Below are positions 23,999 to 34,117 of a DNA stretch of 64,000 nt, in pieces. The notes below the pieces were generated by a model. It saw only the letters and a list, made by a program, of their open reading frames with translations, was not told the origin of the DNA and made no database searches. This stretch comes from Flammeovirgaceae bacterium BBD 1991-12. Its GTDB lineage: Bacteria; Bacteroidota; Bacteroidia; Cytophagales; Cyclobacteriaceae. Position 1 is the first letter of the stretch; each line of letters begins with the position of its first letter. The DNA lies in contig LYSV01000010.1 in assembly GCA_001657315.1 (NCBI GenBank), forward strand, positions 54,199 to 118,198, given 5' to 3'. A program made the position numbers and the translations under genes.

Positions 23999-26587
23999 AT
24001 GGTTTTATTTGACGCGTGGAATAACCGGATCAGCAGACATTTTTTTATCCTGTATAAACGACTGCCCCTTATCCTCATATTGATCATCGCAATGGCATTT
24101 TTTTATACTTCTGCTGTGGCACAATGGGAAAAAATATCACCGCAGAGTGAGGTATTGTACGGCTCGCACAGATTGATCAATCCGGAGAATACAGATGTTT
24201 ATTATGCGTTGGGCGTACAGATGGTAACATCCAATGATGCCGGTGTTACCTGGACAATTTCCGGGGACAATGGATTGGCGGTAAATGAAGATCTGTTACC
24301 GATAAGCGTGGCGTACGACCTGGATTTTCCGAGTGTTGAAACAGGTTATCTGGTAAAACGCAACCGGATCTACAAGACAGTGGATGGTAATCTTTCATGG
24401 ACCTTGCAGCTTGAGCTGGATCCTAAAAACAGTTTATCAGACAGCCCTTATTTCAACGCTGTCGATTTCGCAAATGACAATGTGGGCCTTGCCGTCGGTA
24501 CCTATGACAAGATCTTTAAAACCGTGAATGGCGGTGATACGTGGGAGGAGCTTAGCTGGACTGCTTCCATTACCCCCTTTGTTTCCTATACAGATGTGAT
24601 TTTTCTCACACCGTCGGTGGGATATGTTGCAGGTTATCAGGCTCCGGACCGGTGGACCAATTTTGCATTTCAATATATTATCAAAAAGACCAGTGACGGT
24701 GGAGCAACATGGACCACGGAAACACTAAGTTTTACTCAGGATCACCGGGAGCCACGTCTGCAGTTTTTGGATGAACAGACCGGTTATCTGGCCCTCACCA
24801 GATCACAGAGCCTGAGTGACCGGCTTTTTAAAACAGAGGATGGAGGCGAAAACTGGAACGAGGTGTCTGTACCGGCAGCTTTCAGGCAGAATGATATGGA
24901 GTGGGTCTCTGTCAATAAGGGATTTATGATCGGTAATGAAAACAGTTCCGGGGAAGATATTCTTTTGACAACCACTGACGGTGGGCTGAATTGGGAAGCA
25001 TCTTTTGTTGGTGAAGGACTCTCTTTGGAGAACATTACTTTCAACTCGACAGAAAATGGTGTCATTTCAGGTAGGGGAGGGGAGCTTCTCATCACACAGG
25101 ACGGTGGGGCTACATGGGAAACCCGGTTCCGGCCTTCTTTGCAATTCAGGGCTACCGCTGTCCGCGGAAATGAAATATTTTCATTGTCGGATAAAGGTTT
25201 GGTCCACAGTACCAATAATGGATTGAACTGGTCTGTGATCAATGATTCCTCCCCTTTCAATGCCATGACCCATATTGAGGTGCTTTCCAACGGGGAGTTG
25301 GTTTTCTTGCCCTTCTTTTGGGGCATAGTGTACCTTTCTACTGATGGTGGAAAAACGATAAGCCCTGTTTCTTCTATGTTGATCAATTCAGGTGCCAGCC
25401 CGATGGCGGTCATTGAGAACAGGATATTCTACGCGGGTACGGAGCCCTCTTCAAGACAGCTCTTACTACGTGTCAGTACTGATCTGGGCCTCAACTGGCA
25501 GGAAAATGCGGTGGGCACTACGGAATCTGCCATTGCCATGTCCGTAATAGATGATCAATCGATAGTAATAAGCACTCCCCGTAGCATACACAGGTCGGTG
25601 GATGGTGGACAGACATGGCAAGTGATCAGTACTTTTCCCCAAGAAGTAGTCATGATCAGGAGTCAGTTTATCAGTGCAGAAGCGGGCCTTGTTGTTCTGG
25701 AGCCTACCGGGCAGGTACTCAGAACCATGGATGGGGGAGGCCATTGGGAAGAGGTGACCTTTTCGCCGGACAAGGTGGTAGAGATCAACGAATTTCTTTT
25801 CCTTGACAATAATGTAGGTTATGCATCCGGTGCTGCAAGGGAAACCCATGAGATAGTAGGTCAGGCTGCCATTTGGAGAACGGATGACGGTGGCATAACG
25901 TGGGAGGAAGAAGTGATCCCGGAGGGCATTTACACTAATTTAATTGACCTGACAGTATCCGGATCCGGAATATTTGCCACCGGAGGCTATGGACATATGC
26001 TGAAAAGAAGTGTAGCGGCTGCAGTTCAGGAGCCTCCCGTGGTTGTTAATCCTATTCAGGACCGGGTGGTCAATGAGGGTTTCGAAAAAGAAACAGTGGA
26101 TCTGACCGGAGTATTCGGCGACCCCAATGGTGATGCACTCCGCTTTTCCGTTGTTTCCAGTGACGAGAGTATCGCCACAGCCGTTATCAATGACCATAGT
26201 CTTGTACTGACCGAACAGGGCATCGGCACTGTCCTGATCACCGTGACTGCTTCCGATGGTTTTGGCGGATCAGTGGATAACGCTTTTAAAATGTTGATCA
26301 ACGCAAATGAAACCATCACGGATATTGACGATGTCCTTAATAATCCGGCGATAAAAGTTTTCCCCAACCCTATATTGGATGAGTTAAATATCCATTCCGA
26401 TCACTTCGCAGAAGGTGACCCTGCTTTCAATTTTATGGATGCCACGGGAAGGTCCATATCTTTCTCGATATACCAAAAGGCCTCTGGCAAGTATGTACTT
26501 TATACCGGGGATCTGAAAAAGGGAGTTTATCTGTTGGAGATCCTCTATCCCGGTATGAGGGTGGTAAGGCGTGTGGTGAAGTTTTGA
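23999..26587 (+). CDS. Secreted BNR-repeat protein with type IX secretion sorting domain
   Basis: From the ATG at 23999 the protein has 862 residues. A hydrophobic leader (LPLILILIIAMAFFYTSAVAQ) is followed by about a dozen ASP-box motifs such as TVNGGDTWE, TSDGGATWT, TTDGGLNWE, TQDGGATWE, SVDGGQTWQ and TDDGGITWE, forming YCF48/sortilin-like propellers. Near residues 680-765 is a cadherin-like repeat (NPIQDRVVNEGF through GSVDNAFKM). The last 75 residues carry a type A T9SS sorting domain (VFPNPILDELNI ... GVYLLEILYPG ... RRVVKF), so it is exported through T9SS and attached or released at the surface. The upstream extension to 23894 is rejected because it would bury the signal peptide. Confidence 0.88.
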   Translation: MVLFDAWNNRISRHFFILYKRLPLILILIIAMAFFYTSAVAQWEKISPQSEVLYGSHRLINPENTDVYYALGVQMVTSNDAGVTWTISGDNGLAVNEDLLPISVAYDLDFPSVETGYLVKRNRIYKTVDGNLSWTLQLELDPKNSLSDSPYFNAVDFANDNVGLAVGTYDKIFKTVNGGDTWEELSWTASITPFVSYTDVIFLTPSVGYVAGYQAPDRWTNFAFQYIIKKTSDGGATWTTETLSFTQDHREPRLQFLDEQTGYLALTRSQSLSDRLFKTEDGGENWNEVSVPAAFRQNDMEWVSVNKGFMIGNENSSGEDILLTTTDGGLNWEASFVGEGLSLENITFNSTENGVISGRGGELLITQDGGATWETRFRPSLQFRATAVRGNEIFSLSDKGLVHSTNNGLNWSVINDSSPFNAMTHIEVLSNGELVFLPFFWGIVYLSTDGGKTISPVSSMLINSGASPMAVIENRIFYAGTEPSSRQLLLRVSTDLGLNWQENAVGTTESAIAMSVIDDQSIVISTPRSIHRSVDGGQTWQVISTFPQEVVMIRSQFISAEAGLVVLEPTGQVLRTMDGGGHWEEVTFSPDKVVEINEFLFLDNNVGYASGAARETHEIVGQAAIWRTDDGGITWEEEVIPEGIYTNLIDLTVSGSGIFATGGYGHMLKRSVAAAVQEPPVVVNPIQDRVVNEGFEKETVDLTGVFGDPNGDALRFSVVSSDESIATAVINDHSLVLTEQGIGTVLITVTASDGFGGSVDNAFKMLINANETITDIDDVLNNPAIKVFPNPILDELNIHSDHFAEGDPAFNFMDATGRSISFSIYQKASGKYVLYTGDLKKGVYLLEILYPGMRVVRRVVKF

Positions 26588-26632
26588 GGGTATTTGATAT
26601 GGGCTGACTTTAGACCTATAGAGGTAGAAAAA

Positions 26633-26663
26633 AGGCTGATCCACAATGGAACAGCCTCTTTTT
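26633..26663. terminator. Bidirectional terminator
   Basis: aggctgatcc-acaat-ggaacagcct forms a 9-pair stem with one A-A mismatch, flanked by an A tract on the left and ctttttat on the right. It serves the convergent genes at 26587 and 26684. Confidence 0.8.
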
Positions 26664-26683
26664 ATCGATATTTTTCAGGATTG

Positions 26684-28327
26684 TTATTGATTCAGGACCG
26701 TAGTGAATTCAGTTACATTGTATGCAGGCAACTCCGAGCCAAACGACGATTCTATAAGGTCCATTATATTATTGGCCAGTATGGCGTGTCCTACCGGATT
26801 CGGGTGAATTCCATCTGTGGAGAATACACCGGCAGGAGTAAAGTCAGGACTGTATGCAAAACCGTCAGCTTCTATGCCACCATTTACTGCTATTGAGGTA
26901 AAGAAGGCATTGGCATCGTACATGACCAGTCCATCGTAGGTATCCGCTACACTTGATATTTTTGTGTTAAAAGCAGTTATCCTACTGAGTAGTAATCCAA
27001 TTTCATCAGTAGTGAGTGTAAAACTATCTTCCAAAGGAACTCCCACACCAATGACCGAGGCAGGATTATCGGGATCAGCCAGTGTTCCCAATACGCTTCC
27101 TGCTGACAGTGTAAGGATTTCGGCTGGCAGGCCAAATTGCTCTAAATTGGTATCCTCCTGAGCAGATTTTAACTGACGGGCTTGTACCAATGGAGTCAGA
27201 GCAGCTAATTCCGCTTCGGTTATTTCATCCAATGCCAATAACGTATTAAGACCAACTGTAATGTCTGTAAGCTGGTCATCAACTACAACCACAGGATTGT
27301 TTCCGGCAGAGAAACTGACCTTCCGATACTCCGCTTCGTTAGTAGTGATAGCAGCCGCACCGAGTGCCGGATTGGTCAGGGCATCCAGGATCGCATTGTA
27401 ACCAGCATATCCGGCGTTGAAAACATCTGCTGTAGCCTGGTCCATGGGGATAGCATTCCATTGAACGGCCTGGAAAAATGGTACCAAAGTGACATTAGGG
27501 ACATTGAGAATGACACCCTTTAAGTCGGGAAAGTTTCCAAAGAAGGCTGCCATTGCTCCATCGATTGTAGCATTAAAACTGGTGGTGCTAACAAGAGCAT
27601 TTGGTGTGGCATCCAATGTCGGATCCGGCATGCCTGTACCATCTATTCCAATGGGACCCACACCACCTCCGGTAGCCCACACGAGGGCGTCATTGTTGCC
27701 TAACCAAAAAGTCATAAATGTGGGCTGTTTTGCCAAGGCCTGTTCCAGAACGGAGGTGGTACTTGGGTCAATTGCAAAACGAGTATAAAATGGATTGAGA
27801 GTTCCGTATCCGTTAATCGTTAGTTCAATAAGTCTCATTCCTGGAAGGCCGAGATTATTTATACTTGCCGGGTCTTCCACCATATTTAATGGATCTGCCG
27901 AAGTAGTTGGTGACGGACCCGGAATGCTTAGATCCAGAAAAAACCGACCAAATTGAGCAGCACCAGGATCAAACGCATTTTCCAGATCATTTAGGCTTAC
28001 ATTAAACCCGTTGGCACTGTTGATATCCGGTAAGTTAAAAACACCTCCTCCGGCCAGGGCGAACCTTGCTGCCATTAAATTTGGAAATGAACTTTGCTGT
28101 CCTCGGGTATACAGGGCGCCATCCATTAATCCCGCTGTCAATGAATTACCCAGAGAGATATAGGTGCCAAAGTCGGCATTCCCGGCTGAGCCTGTCAATG
28201 GCCCCGGGTCAGTTGGCAGAGGGTTATCCTCTTTTCTATCCTCGATCAGATCATCTTCAGAGTCACATGCACTGAAAATGACTGTAATGCTCAGCAATGC
28301 TATAAGTATGCTATATATCCTTTTCAT
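26684..28327 (-). CDS. SGNH/GDSL hydrolase lipoprotein
   Basis: A 547-residue lipoprotein: signal peptide with lipobox VIFSAC, then an acidic linker DSEDDLIEDRKEDN. The SGNH hydrolase blocks are in order: SLGNSLTAGLMDG (block I serine), FWLGNNDALVWA (block III), and FSTDGIHPNPVGHAI (block V, aspartate and histidine). Such enzymes deacylate lipids, sugars or polymers. It starts 19 bases after the TonB receptor gene, so the pair is probably an operon for uptake and processing of an acylated substrate. The long helical insert between blocks III and V (about 240-480) is larger than in most GDSL enzymes and is seen in Bacteroidetes relatives. Confidence 0.85.
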   Translation of the reverse strand: MKRIYSILIALLSITVIFSACDSEDDLIEDRKEDNPLPTDPGPLTGSAGNADFGTYISLGNSLTAGLMDGALYTRGQQSSFPNLMAARFALAGGGVFNLPDINSANGFNVSLNDLENAFDPGAAQFGRFFLDLSIPGPSPTTSADPLNMVEDPASINNLGLPGMRLIELTINGYGTLNPFYTRFAIDPSTTSVLEQALAKQPTFMTFWLGNNDALVWATGGGVGPIGIDGTGMPDPTLDATPNALVSTTSFNATIDGAMAAFFGNFPDLKGVILNVPNVTLVPFFQAVQWNAIPMDQATADVFNAGYAGYNAILDALTNPALGAAAITTNEAEYRKVSFSAGNNPVVVVDDQLTDITVGLNTLLALDEITEAELAALTPLVQARQLKSAQEDTNLEQFGLPAEILTLSAGSVLGTLADPDNPASVIGVGVPLEDSFTLTTDEIGLLLSRITAFNTKISSVADTYDGLVMYDANAFFTSIAVNGGIEADGFAYSPDFTPAGVFSTDGIHPNPVGHAILANNIMDLIESSFGSELPAYNVTEFTTVLNQ

Positions 28328-28346
28328 GTTTTTCCGATGTCTTGAG

Positions 28347-31151
28347 TTAATTTAAGAATTCATCAAAAGTGATGGAAATGTAGTAGAGGGCTCCTAGTCT
28401 TGGGTTACCAAAGGAAGTCGTATAACGCTCATTCAAAATATTGGATCCACCTAATTTAACAATTGACTTAAGATCCGTCAATTTGTAACTCACTTGTGCG
28501 TCCAGGGTTCCAAAAGCTGGAATGACCCCCTGACCAATAGCAGATTCCCAAAGAAAGGCGTCCTGCCATCTGTACACAATATTGAATCCCAGGTTATCCG
28601 TTACCTTCCTATTGGATACCTTGATGTTGAACCTTGTTTCCGGAGTGTTGAACTGAGCCAAAAAACCATTTTCCCTCAGCTGGTCTTCATCCAGTAGTTT
28701 GTTGTAGGAAAAGTTACCACCTATACTGTATCCTCTTGGTAATGAATACTCCGCACCTATGGCAAACCCCTGAGCATCGACCGTTTCACCGGAATTGACG
28801 TCGAAGCCGTATCTTTGACCCGTAATAGATTCGTTTACCAGAGCGTCACGGTCAGCCTGCCGGTTATCTGTGGTGCCGGCATACAAAGGAGTCTGCCCTG
28901 ATGCGTTCACATCATTAACGTTGGCCTGCGTTAGATCGATCTCTGTAATGAAGTCATTGTATCTGCTAAAATAATAATAAGCGTCAATAAGCAGTTTATT
29001 TGCAACCAGCCCCTTGTAACCTACTTCATAAGTATTCACTTTTTCGGTTTCAAAATCAAAGTCTGTCCATTGTACCAGATCATTGACATTTCCGGAAGCT
29101 CTGGCAGCGGCTACACTTTCCGTGGTGTAAACAGGATTCGTTCTGAAAAAGAACTGATCAACAAGTTCTTCATTACTACCTACCAATCTTCTGGTCGTCA
29201 CATCAAGATTGATGAACTGATCCTGCGTAGTAGGTATACGGAAACCACGCTGGAAGGAAGCCCGGAAGTTATGATTGCCACCGGCGGTAAATACCCCGGA
29301 AATACGGGGTGAGAACTGGCCGTCAAAGTTTTCATTTTTGTCATAACGGATAGATCCTGTCAGGTCCAGCCGGTCATCCAGTAGTCGTTTGGTGATCTGC
29401 GCATAGCTGCCCCATTCTGTATAGGAGAATTCATCTCCGGTATCTATGCTTTCAAGGGCAAACAGAGTGCCACCAGACTCCAGGTTATACTGTCTGAAAT
29501 TGGCACCCACTACAATTTCGGCCCAATCGATCTGGTCGGAGAAGTTGTACATCCCTTCGAAGTGATTCAGGCTGGTTTCATCCAGAAACTGTGCACCACC
29601 TTCGGAAATAGGGGTATTCCGCAATCTGTCAAACAGTGTATTATATTCAGCACTACCCACTTCCAATCGGGCGGCTTCTGATGCCTGGTAAGCAGCTGCA
29701 TGCGCTTGATCAATGCTTGCTCCCTGGAGACGAGCTCCGGCAAATGTTTCAACATAAGCAGGTATTGACGTTTCGACATTCATTAATGTGGCCAATGTGT
29801 TGGCCGCATAACTATCTCCTGCATCTTCACGGGTAGTGTAGGCCCTTACGTAGAAATTACTACCTCTAAGTTCCAATTTCCCTGTCCATATGGAAAAATC
29901 ATCCAGTACGAAACGGTCATTTGCCGTGTACACCGTACTTCCAAATCCTATGTTATACTGTGCAATGGCTTCAATGTTATCGTTGATCCTGTAATGAAGC
30001 GCGCCACCCAACTTTAAACTTTCAGTTTCATTATCTACAAATTCACTTTCTGTAAAGCCCCTGACACTGAAGTTTCCTCTGGAATCAGTAGGTAAAAGTG
30101 CAGCAACAGCCTCAGGACCAAGTGCTCCTACATTCAGTACATTGTCACCATATATACTAACACCATTGTACGTCCTGACGTTATCCCTGTACCCTGGTAC
30201 ATCAGGATCAAATGCCCCGCTTCGTTCCACAATATCAGTTTGATCACGATAATCCACCGATCTCCAATCCTGTGCATTCAGCCAGCTTGCAGTTACCTTA
30301 AAGGCCAGTTTGTTGTTGAAGGCTTTGGCATATCGAAGCTGATAGCTCTGATAGGCCGACATATCGTCATCTTCCTCATCCACATGGTTAACACCTACCT
30401 GAGCCTGAACGGTCAGACCCTGATAGTCGAACGGGCTCTTGCTGTTCATAAGAATGATCCCCTGAATGGCATTGGGACCATAGAGAGCAGAGGCCGCCCC
30501 GGGTAGTATTTCCACACTTTCCAGATCCACATCACTGATCCCCACAATGTTCCCCACCGGAAAATTCAACCCTGGGGCCTGATTATCGATACCGTCGATC
30601 AACTGAACGGTACGGGTATTGCCATTGGCGCCAAAGCCTCTGGGATTAATGGAGCTGAAGGTCATACTTTGGGTACTTACATCGATACCCTTCAGTGTTT
30701 TTATCTGATCGTAAAAGTTAGGTGCAGCGGCCTCCCGGATGGCCCGGATGTCCATTTTTTCGATGGAAACCGGTGATTCAAGAATACTTTCCTCCACCCG
30801 CGATGCTGAAACCACTACCTCCTGACCCAACAGGGACTGTTCAGCCATGAATATTTCCAACCCTGAGGTAGCGTTGTTGCTTATTTCCAGCTCCTGGGTT
30901 TCAAAACCAATAAAGGAGAGTACCAGAGTAATGGGAGGGGCCTGATCCACTGACAGGTCAAAATTACCATCGGCGTCAGAGATAGTGCCCACTACCTTTC
31001 CCTTCACCACAATGTTGACGCCCGCCAGCGGCTCATTGGAACCATCGTCCAGCACTTTACCTGATATGGTAGTTCTCTGCGCATAGCTCAACATAAAAGA
31101 ACTACAGACACCAAGTAGTGCCAGAGCAACTTTTGTCAAGATCTTCTTCAT
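28347..31151 (-). CDS. TonB-dependent receptor with carboxypeptidase-regulatory N-terminus
   Basis: A 934-residue outer-membrane receptor. After the signal peptide comes a carboxypeptidase-regulatory-like domain (about 25-110, TTISGKVLDDGSNEPLAGVNIVVKG). A plug domain follows (about 120-235, ISDVDLESVEILPGAASALYGPNAIQGIILMNSKSP), then the 22-strand barrel ending LGALYYISITFDEF. It moves a bulky ligand across the outer membrane using TonB energy. It is not a SusC homologue by length or neighbours: no SusD gene follows, and an SGNH lipoprotein takes that place. The ligand may be a lipid or lipid-like molecule (inference from the neighbour). Confidence 0.92.
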   Translation of the reverse strand: MKKILTKVALALLGVCSSFMLSYAQRTTISGKVLDDGSNEPLAGVNIVVKGKVVGTISDADGNFDLSVDQAPPITLVLSFIGFETQELEISNNATSGLEIFMAEQSLLGQEVVVSASRVEESILESPVSIEKMDIRAIREAAAPNFYDQIKTLKGIDVSTQSMTFSSINPRGFGANGNTRTVQLIDGIDNQAPGLNFPVGNIVGISDVDLESVEILPGAASALYGPNAIQGIILMNSKSPFDYQGLTVQAQVGVNHVDEEDDDMSAYQSYQLRYAKAFNNKLAFKVTASWLNAQDWRSVDYRDQTDIVERSGAFDPDVPGYRDNVRTYNGVSIYGDNVLNVGALGPEAVAALLPTDSRGNFSVRGFTESEFVDNETESLKLGGALHYRINDNIEAIAQYNIGFGSTVYTANDRFVLDDFSIWTGKLELRGSNFYVRAYTTREDAGDSYAANTLATLMNVETSIPAYVETFAGARLQGASIDQAHAAAYQASEAARLEVGSAEYNTLFDRLRNTPISEGGAQFLDETSLNHFEGMYNFSDQIDWAEIVVGANFRQYNLESGGTLFALESIDTGDEFSYTEWGSYAQITKRLLDDRLDLTGSIRYDKNENFDGQFSPRISGVFTAGGNHNFRASFQRGFRIPTTQDQFINLDVTTRRLVGSNEELVDQFFFRTNPVYTTESVAAARASGNVNDLVQWTDFDFETEKVNTYEVGYKGLVANKLLIDAYYYFSRYNDFITEIDLTQANVNDVNASGQTPLYAGTTDNRQADRDALVNESITGQRYGFDVNSGETVDAQGFAIGAEYSLPRGYSIGGNFSYNKLLDEDQLRENGFLAQFNTPETRFNIKVSNRKVTDNLGFNIVYRWQDAFLWESAIGQGVIPAFGTLDAQVSYKLTDLKSIVKLGGSNILNERYTTSFGNPRLGALYYISITFDEFLN

Positions 31152-31703
31152 AGTTTGGATTTTTATTTATTGGATTTGGTTAATTGGTTACGTACGGATT
31201 GGAAAACCTGAAATAAGCATTAGGGGTATACTGTTTATGATTCATTCACGTATAAAATGCCTTCTCCTTTAAATGAAACTGTCATATTAAGCTACATTAA
31301 GCTCTGTCAAATGATGATTGGCCCGTTCATCAGAGATATGTATTCCTTTGTGCCGATGCGGGCAGTATCTGCTAAAAAACCTGGGCCTCTTTTTCAAAAT
31401 TGGACCCAACAGCATTGACCTCATCAAAGTTTAATATCATTTGCCAAATGGTCAAGTTCCAAATATTAACTTCAAATATCTGGATTTTTCACATTAAATA
31501 ATGCCAATATTCTATTTAAACATAGTCTAAATTCAGTTTTTAGCCTGTAAAGTTCGGTTAACAATCCTTTCTTTTCCTGTATTCACCGGCGGGAAAACTG
31601 ATTTTAAGAACGGCGTAATTCCTCCAATCTACGAGAAATTTCTCATAAATAGTAGGCATGCATACTTTTTTTGAAAAGATTTCCGGAAACGGTTGCAGTC
31701 CCC
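31152..31703. other. Long intergenic region upstream of the TonB receptor
   Basis: 552 bases with no supported ORF on either strand. It must contain the promoter of the receptor/SGNH pair, but I find no confident -33/-7 pair. The sequence is AT-rich with a repeated word ttaagct (31294-31311, cattaagctacattaagctc). No RNA gene or terminator stands out near the gldC stop. Confidence 0.5.
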
Positions 31704-32051
31704 CTAGCGGGAAGGGCCCTCTTCGGATTCCTTTTTAAGATGCTCTACAAGCCTTTCACAGAGATTGTTCATTTCCGAAGACATGAACTCATCACCTGTG
31801 CTGTTCAGCAGGCTTTGGGCCATGCCCCCAAGGCAATCAATATAGAATCTCTTCATCTCATCTACAGGCATTTCCTTTGTCCAGAGGTCAATACGCATAG
31901 TGTTTTTCTGCAGATCATCCCATAGCGAAACACTGATGGATTTGGTATGCGTGGGCCCGTCTTCCGGCTTTTCCGTAGCTTCCCAGGTGATGTTGTCCGG
32001 TACGTTGTCCTCGTCCAGTTCTATGATAAACTTTATTTCAGATTTTCTCAT
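31704..32051 (-). CDS. gldC: Gliding motility protein GldC
   Basis: A 115-residue protein with the GldC family sequence: KSEIKFIIELDEDNVPDNITWEAT at the N-terminus, then SISVSLWDDLQKNTMRIDLWTKEMPVDEMKRFYIDCLGGMAQSL. GldC is required for, or enhances, gliding in Flavobacterium and is found in Bacteroidetes with type IX secretion. It is cytoplasmic by sequence, with no signal or membrane helix. It lies between the TonB receptor spacer and repeat locus G. GldB, its usual neighbour, is not in this window. Confidence 0.9.
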   Translation of the reverse strand: MRKSEIKFIIELDEDNVPDNITWEATEKPEDGPTHTKSISVSLWDDLQKNTMRIDLWTKEMPVDEMKRFYIDCLGGMAQSLLNSTGDEFMSSEMNNLCERLVEHLKKESEEGPSR

Positions 32052-32061
32052 GGTCTATGTT

Positions 32062-32151
32062 AGTTCAAAGTGGTGGAAAGTTCAATATTTAATGTTCAAT
32101 GTTCTCAGCACTTCAACCTTCAACTTCGAACCTTGAACTTTGAACATTAAG
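32062..32151. repeat. Inverted heptad repeat GTTCAAT / TTCAACC / TTGAACT (locus G)
   Basis: The left part is gttcaaa-gtggtgg-aaagttc-aatattt-aatgttc-aatgttc. The right part is ttcaacc-ttcaact-tcgaacc-ttgaact-ttgaaca in strict 7-base phase. The repeat ends at the stop codon of the acetoacetyl-CoA synthetase gene (32152) and begins 10 bases upstream of the gldC start. Confidence 0.75.
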
Positions 32152-34116
32152 CTATTCCATATTTTTGGCCATTTCCATGAAGAAATCCATGGCTTTTGGA
32201 TTTCTCAGCGCATCTCTGTTGATGGCCTTGTCCAGGTCATGGCCCATAAGTATTTTTTTAACGGGAGCTTCCGTTTTCTTGCCGCTAATAGTATAGGGGA
32301 TATCCTCTACAGCTATCACCTCATCAGGAATATGGCGCGGCGTATAGTCCTCCCGGATCGTCCGGTTTATTTTGTCTTTAAGACTTTTATCCAGTGCTAT
32401 GCCGTCTTTCAGTTTAACAAATAAAGGCATGTAGTATTCACCTCCCTTTCGTTCCAGGCATATGATGAGGCTGTCCGCGATCTCCTCTATCTTGTCTACA
32501 GCCCGGTAGATCTCACTTGTGCCTATTCTTATACCTCCCCTGTTAAGGGTAGCGTCAGACCTGCCGTAGATCACCAGGCCGTTTCGTGGTGTGATGCATA
32601 TCCAGTCGCCATGGCGCCAGATGCCTTCATACAGCTCAAAATAGCTTGAAATGTAGCGTTGATGGTCTGTATCGTTCCAAAAATATATGGGCATAGACGG
32701 CATAGGGCGGGTGATCACCATTTCACCAACTTCATCGGTCACCGGCTGCCCTGCTTCATTAAAAGCTTCCAGCCTGCATCCCAGCGCCCTGCACTGGATC
32801 TCCCCGCTGTACACCGGCCAGAGGGGATTCCCACCTACGAAAGCACTGCAGACATCGGTACCTCCGCTGATAGAGGTAAGCCACAGATCCTTCTTTAGCT
32901 TTGAATAGATCCAGTCAAAACCTTCCGGGGGCAGGGGGGAGCCTGTGGAGCCCACTGAGACCAGCCGGCTCAGGTCATACTTCCGAGAAGGCTCCATTCC
33001 TTCCTTCATATTGGCAATGATATACCCGGCGCTCGTTCCGAGGTGGTTAATTCCGGCCTCCTCGGCCAGTTGCCAGAGAGCATCTACCCTGGGCCATGCC
33101 GGGCTGCCGTCGTATAGTACGACGGTTCCGCCACACAGTAGCGCGCTCTGGATGTAATTCCACATCATCCACCCCGTGGTGGTGTACCAAAAACAGCGGT
33201 CTCCTCTTTTTACATTGTTATGAAAGGTGAGGTACTTTAAATGCTCCATTAAAATGCCTCCCTGACTGTGGGTAATGGCTTTTGGGATGCCCGTAGTACC
33301 GGAGGAGTACAGTATCCACATGGGATGCTCAAAAGGCACTCTTACGAACTCCGGCTCATGCACATCAACGGCCATAACCTCTTCCCATGCTGTTGTCCCT
33401 TCAATCGGTTTACCGTCGATCAGGTCTATAATGACCACCTTTTCCAGGCTGGGAAGTGCTGACATGATCTGCCGGACTACCTCTGTTTTATCAAATACCC
33501 TGCCTCCATAGCGATAGCCATTTACCGCGATCAACACCCTGGGAGTGACCTGAGCAAAGCGGTCGATCACTGAGCTGACCCCGAAATCCGGGGAGCAGCC
33601 GGACCATACCGCGCCTATAGCGTTAGCTGCCAGAAAGGAAACTGTAGCTTCCGGCGTATTGGCAAGGTAGCCCACCACGCGATCGCCGGTTTTTATGCCC
33701 GACCTTTTCAGGAAAGCTTGTAGGGCAGCTACACCCGACTTTAGCTCCTTCCAGCTCATTTCCAGCAGTTCCTGACCTTCCTGTTTATGAATAATGGCAG
33801 GGTGATCCTCCGTCTCATTGCGGAAAACATGTTCTGTATAGTTCAGCCGTGCGCCTTTGAACCACGAATAAAAGGGCATTTTATTCCCTTCCAGTACTTT
33901 TGCGTACTCTCCCGCTGACATGATCTGAAAATAGTCCCAGAGGCTCTGCCAGAAATCTTCCGGGTGATCCACCGACCACTGCCATAGTGTTTGATAATCC
34001 TGAAGTGACTGTTTCCTGTGCCGCGCAAGCCACGTCAGGTAGTGGGAAAGGTTCGCATCCTTTCTGAAGGCCTCAGTGGGTGTCCAAAGTAATTTCGCTT
34101 CTTCTCCGGCAGGCAT
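32152..34116 (-). CDS. Acetoacetate--CoA ligase
   Basis: A 654-residue ANL-superfamily ligase that activates acetoacetate (or a related 3-oxo acid) to its CoA thioester. The ATP motif WILYSSGTTGIPKAITHSQGG, the A5-type segment and the C-terminal lysine region IPYTISGKKTEAPVKKILMG are all present. The N-terminal stretch ending in FYSWFKGARLNYTEHVF is typical of acetoacetyl-CoA synthetases. The start at 34116 (MPAGEEAKLLW) is one base after the ribF stop. The track's longer version from 34356 only reads through ribF out of frame. It could feed ketone bodies or poly-hydroxybutyrate breakdown products into acetyl-CoA. Confidence 0.92.
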   Translation of the reverse strand: MPAGEEAKLLWTPTEAFRKDANLSHYLTWLARHRKQSLQDYQTLWQWSVDHPEDFWQSLWDYFQIMSAGEYAKVLEGNKMPFYSWFKGARLNYTEHVFRNETEDHPAIIHKQEGQELLEMSWKELKSGVAALQAFLKRSGIKTGDRVVGYLANTPEATVSFLAANAIGAVWSGCSPDFGVSSVIDRFAQVTPRVLIAVNGYRYGGRVFDKTEVVRQIMSALPSLEKVVIIDLIDGKPIEGTTAWEEVMAVDVHEPEFVRVPFEHPMWILYSSGTTGIPKAITHSQGGILMEHLKYLTFHNNVKRGDRCFWYTTTGWMMWNYIQSALLCGGTVVLYDGSPAWPRVDALWQLAEEAGINHLGTSAGYIIANMKEGMEPSRKYDLSRLVSVGSTGSPLPPEGFDWIYSKLKKDLWLTSISGGTDVCSAFVGGNPLWPVYSGEIQCRALGCRLEAFNEAGQPVTDEVGEMVITRPMPSMPIYFWNDTDHQRYISSYFELYEGIWRHGDWICITPRNGLVIYGRSDATLNRGGIRIGTSEIYRAVDKIEEIADSLIICLERKGGEYYMPLFVKLKDGIALDKSLKDKINRTIREDYTPRHIPDEVIAVEDIPYTISGKKTEAPVKKILMGHDLDKAINRDALRNPKAMDFFMEMAKNME

Positions 34117-34117
34117 A

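Noticed and set aside
24784-25413. 209-codon open frame on the minus strand inside the T9SS BNR gene
   Set aside because: It lies wholly antisense to a well-supported repeat protein. It has no recognisable domain, and its serine/proline-rich text mirrors the repeated ASP-box codons.
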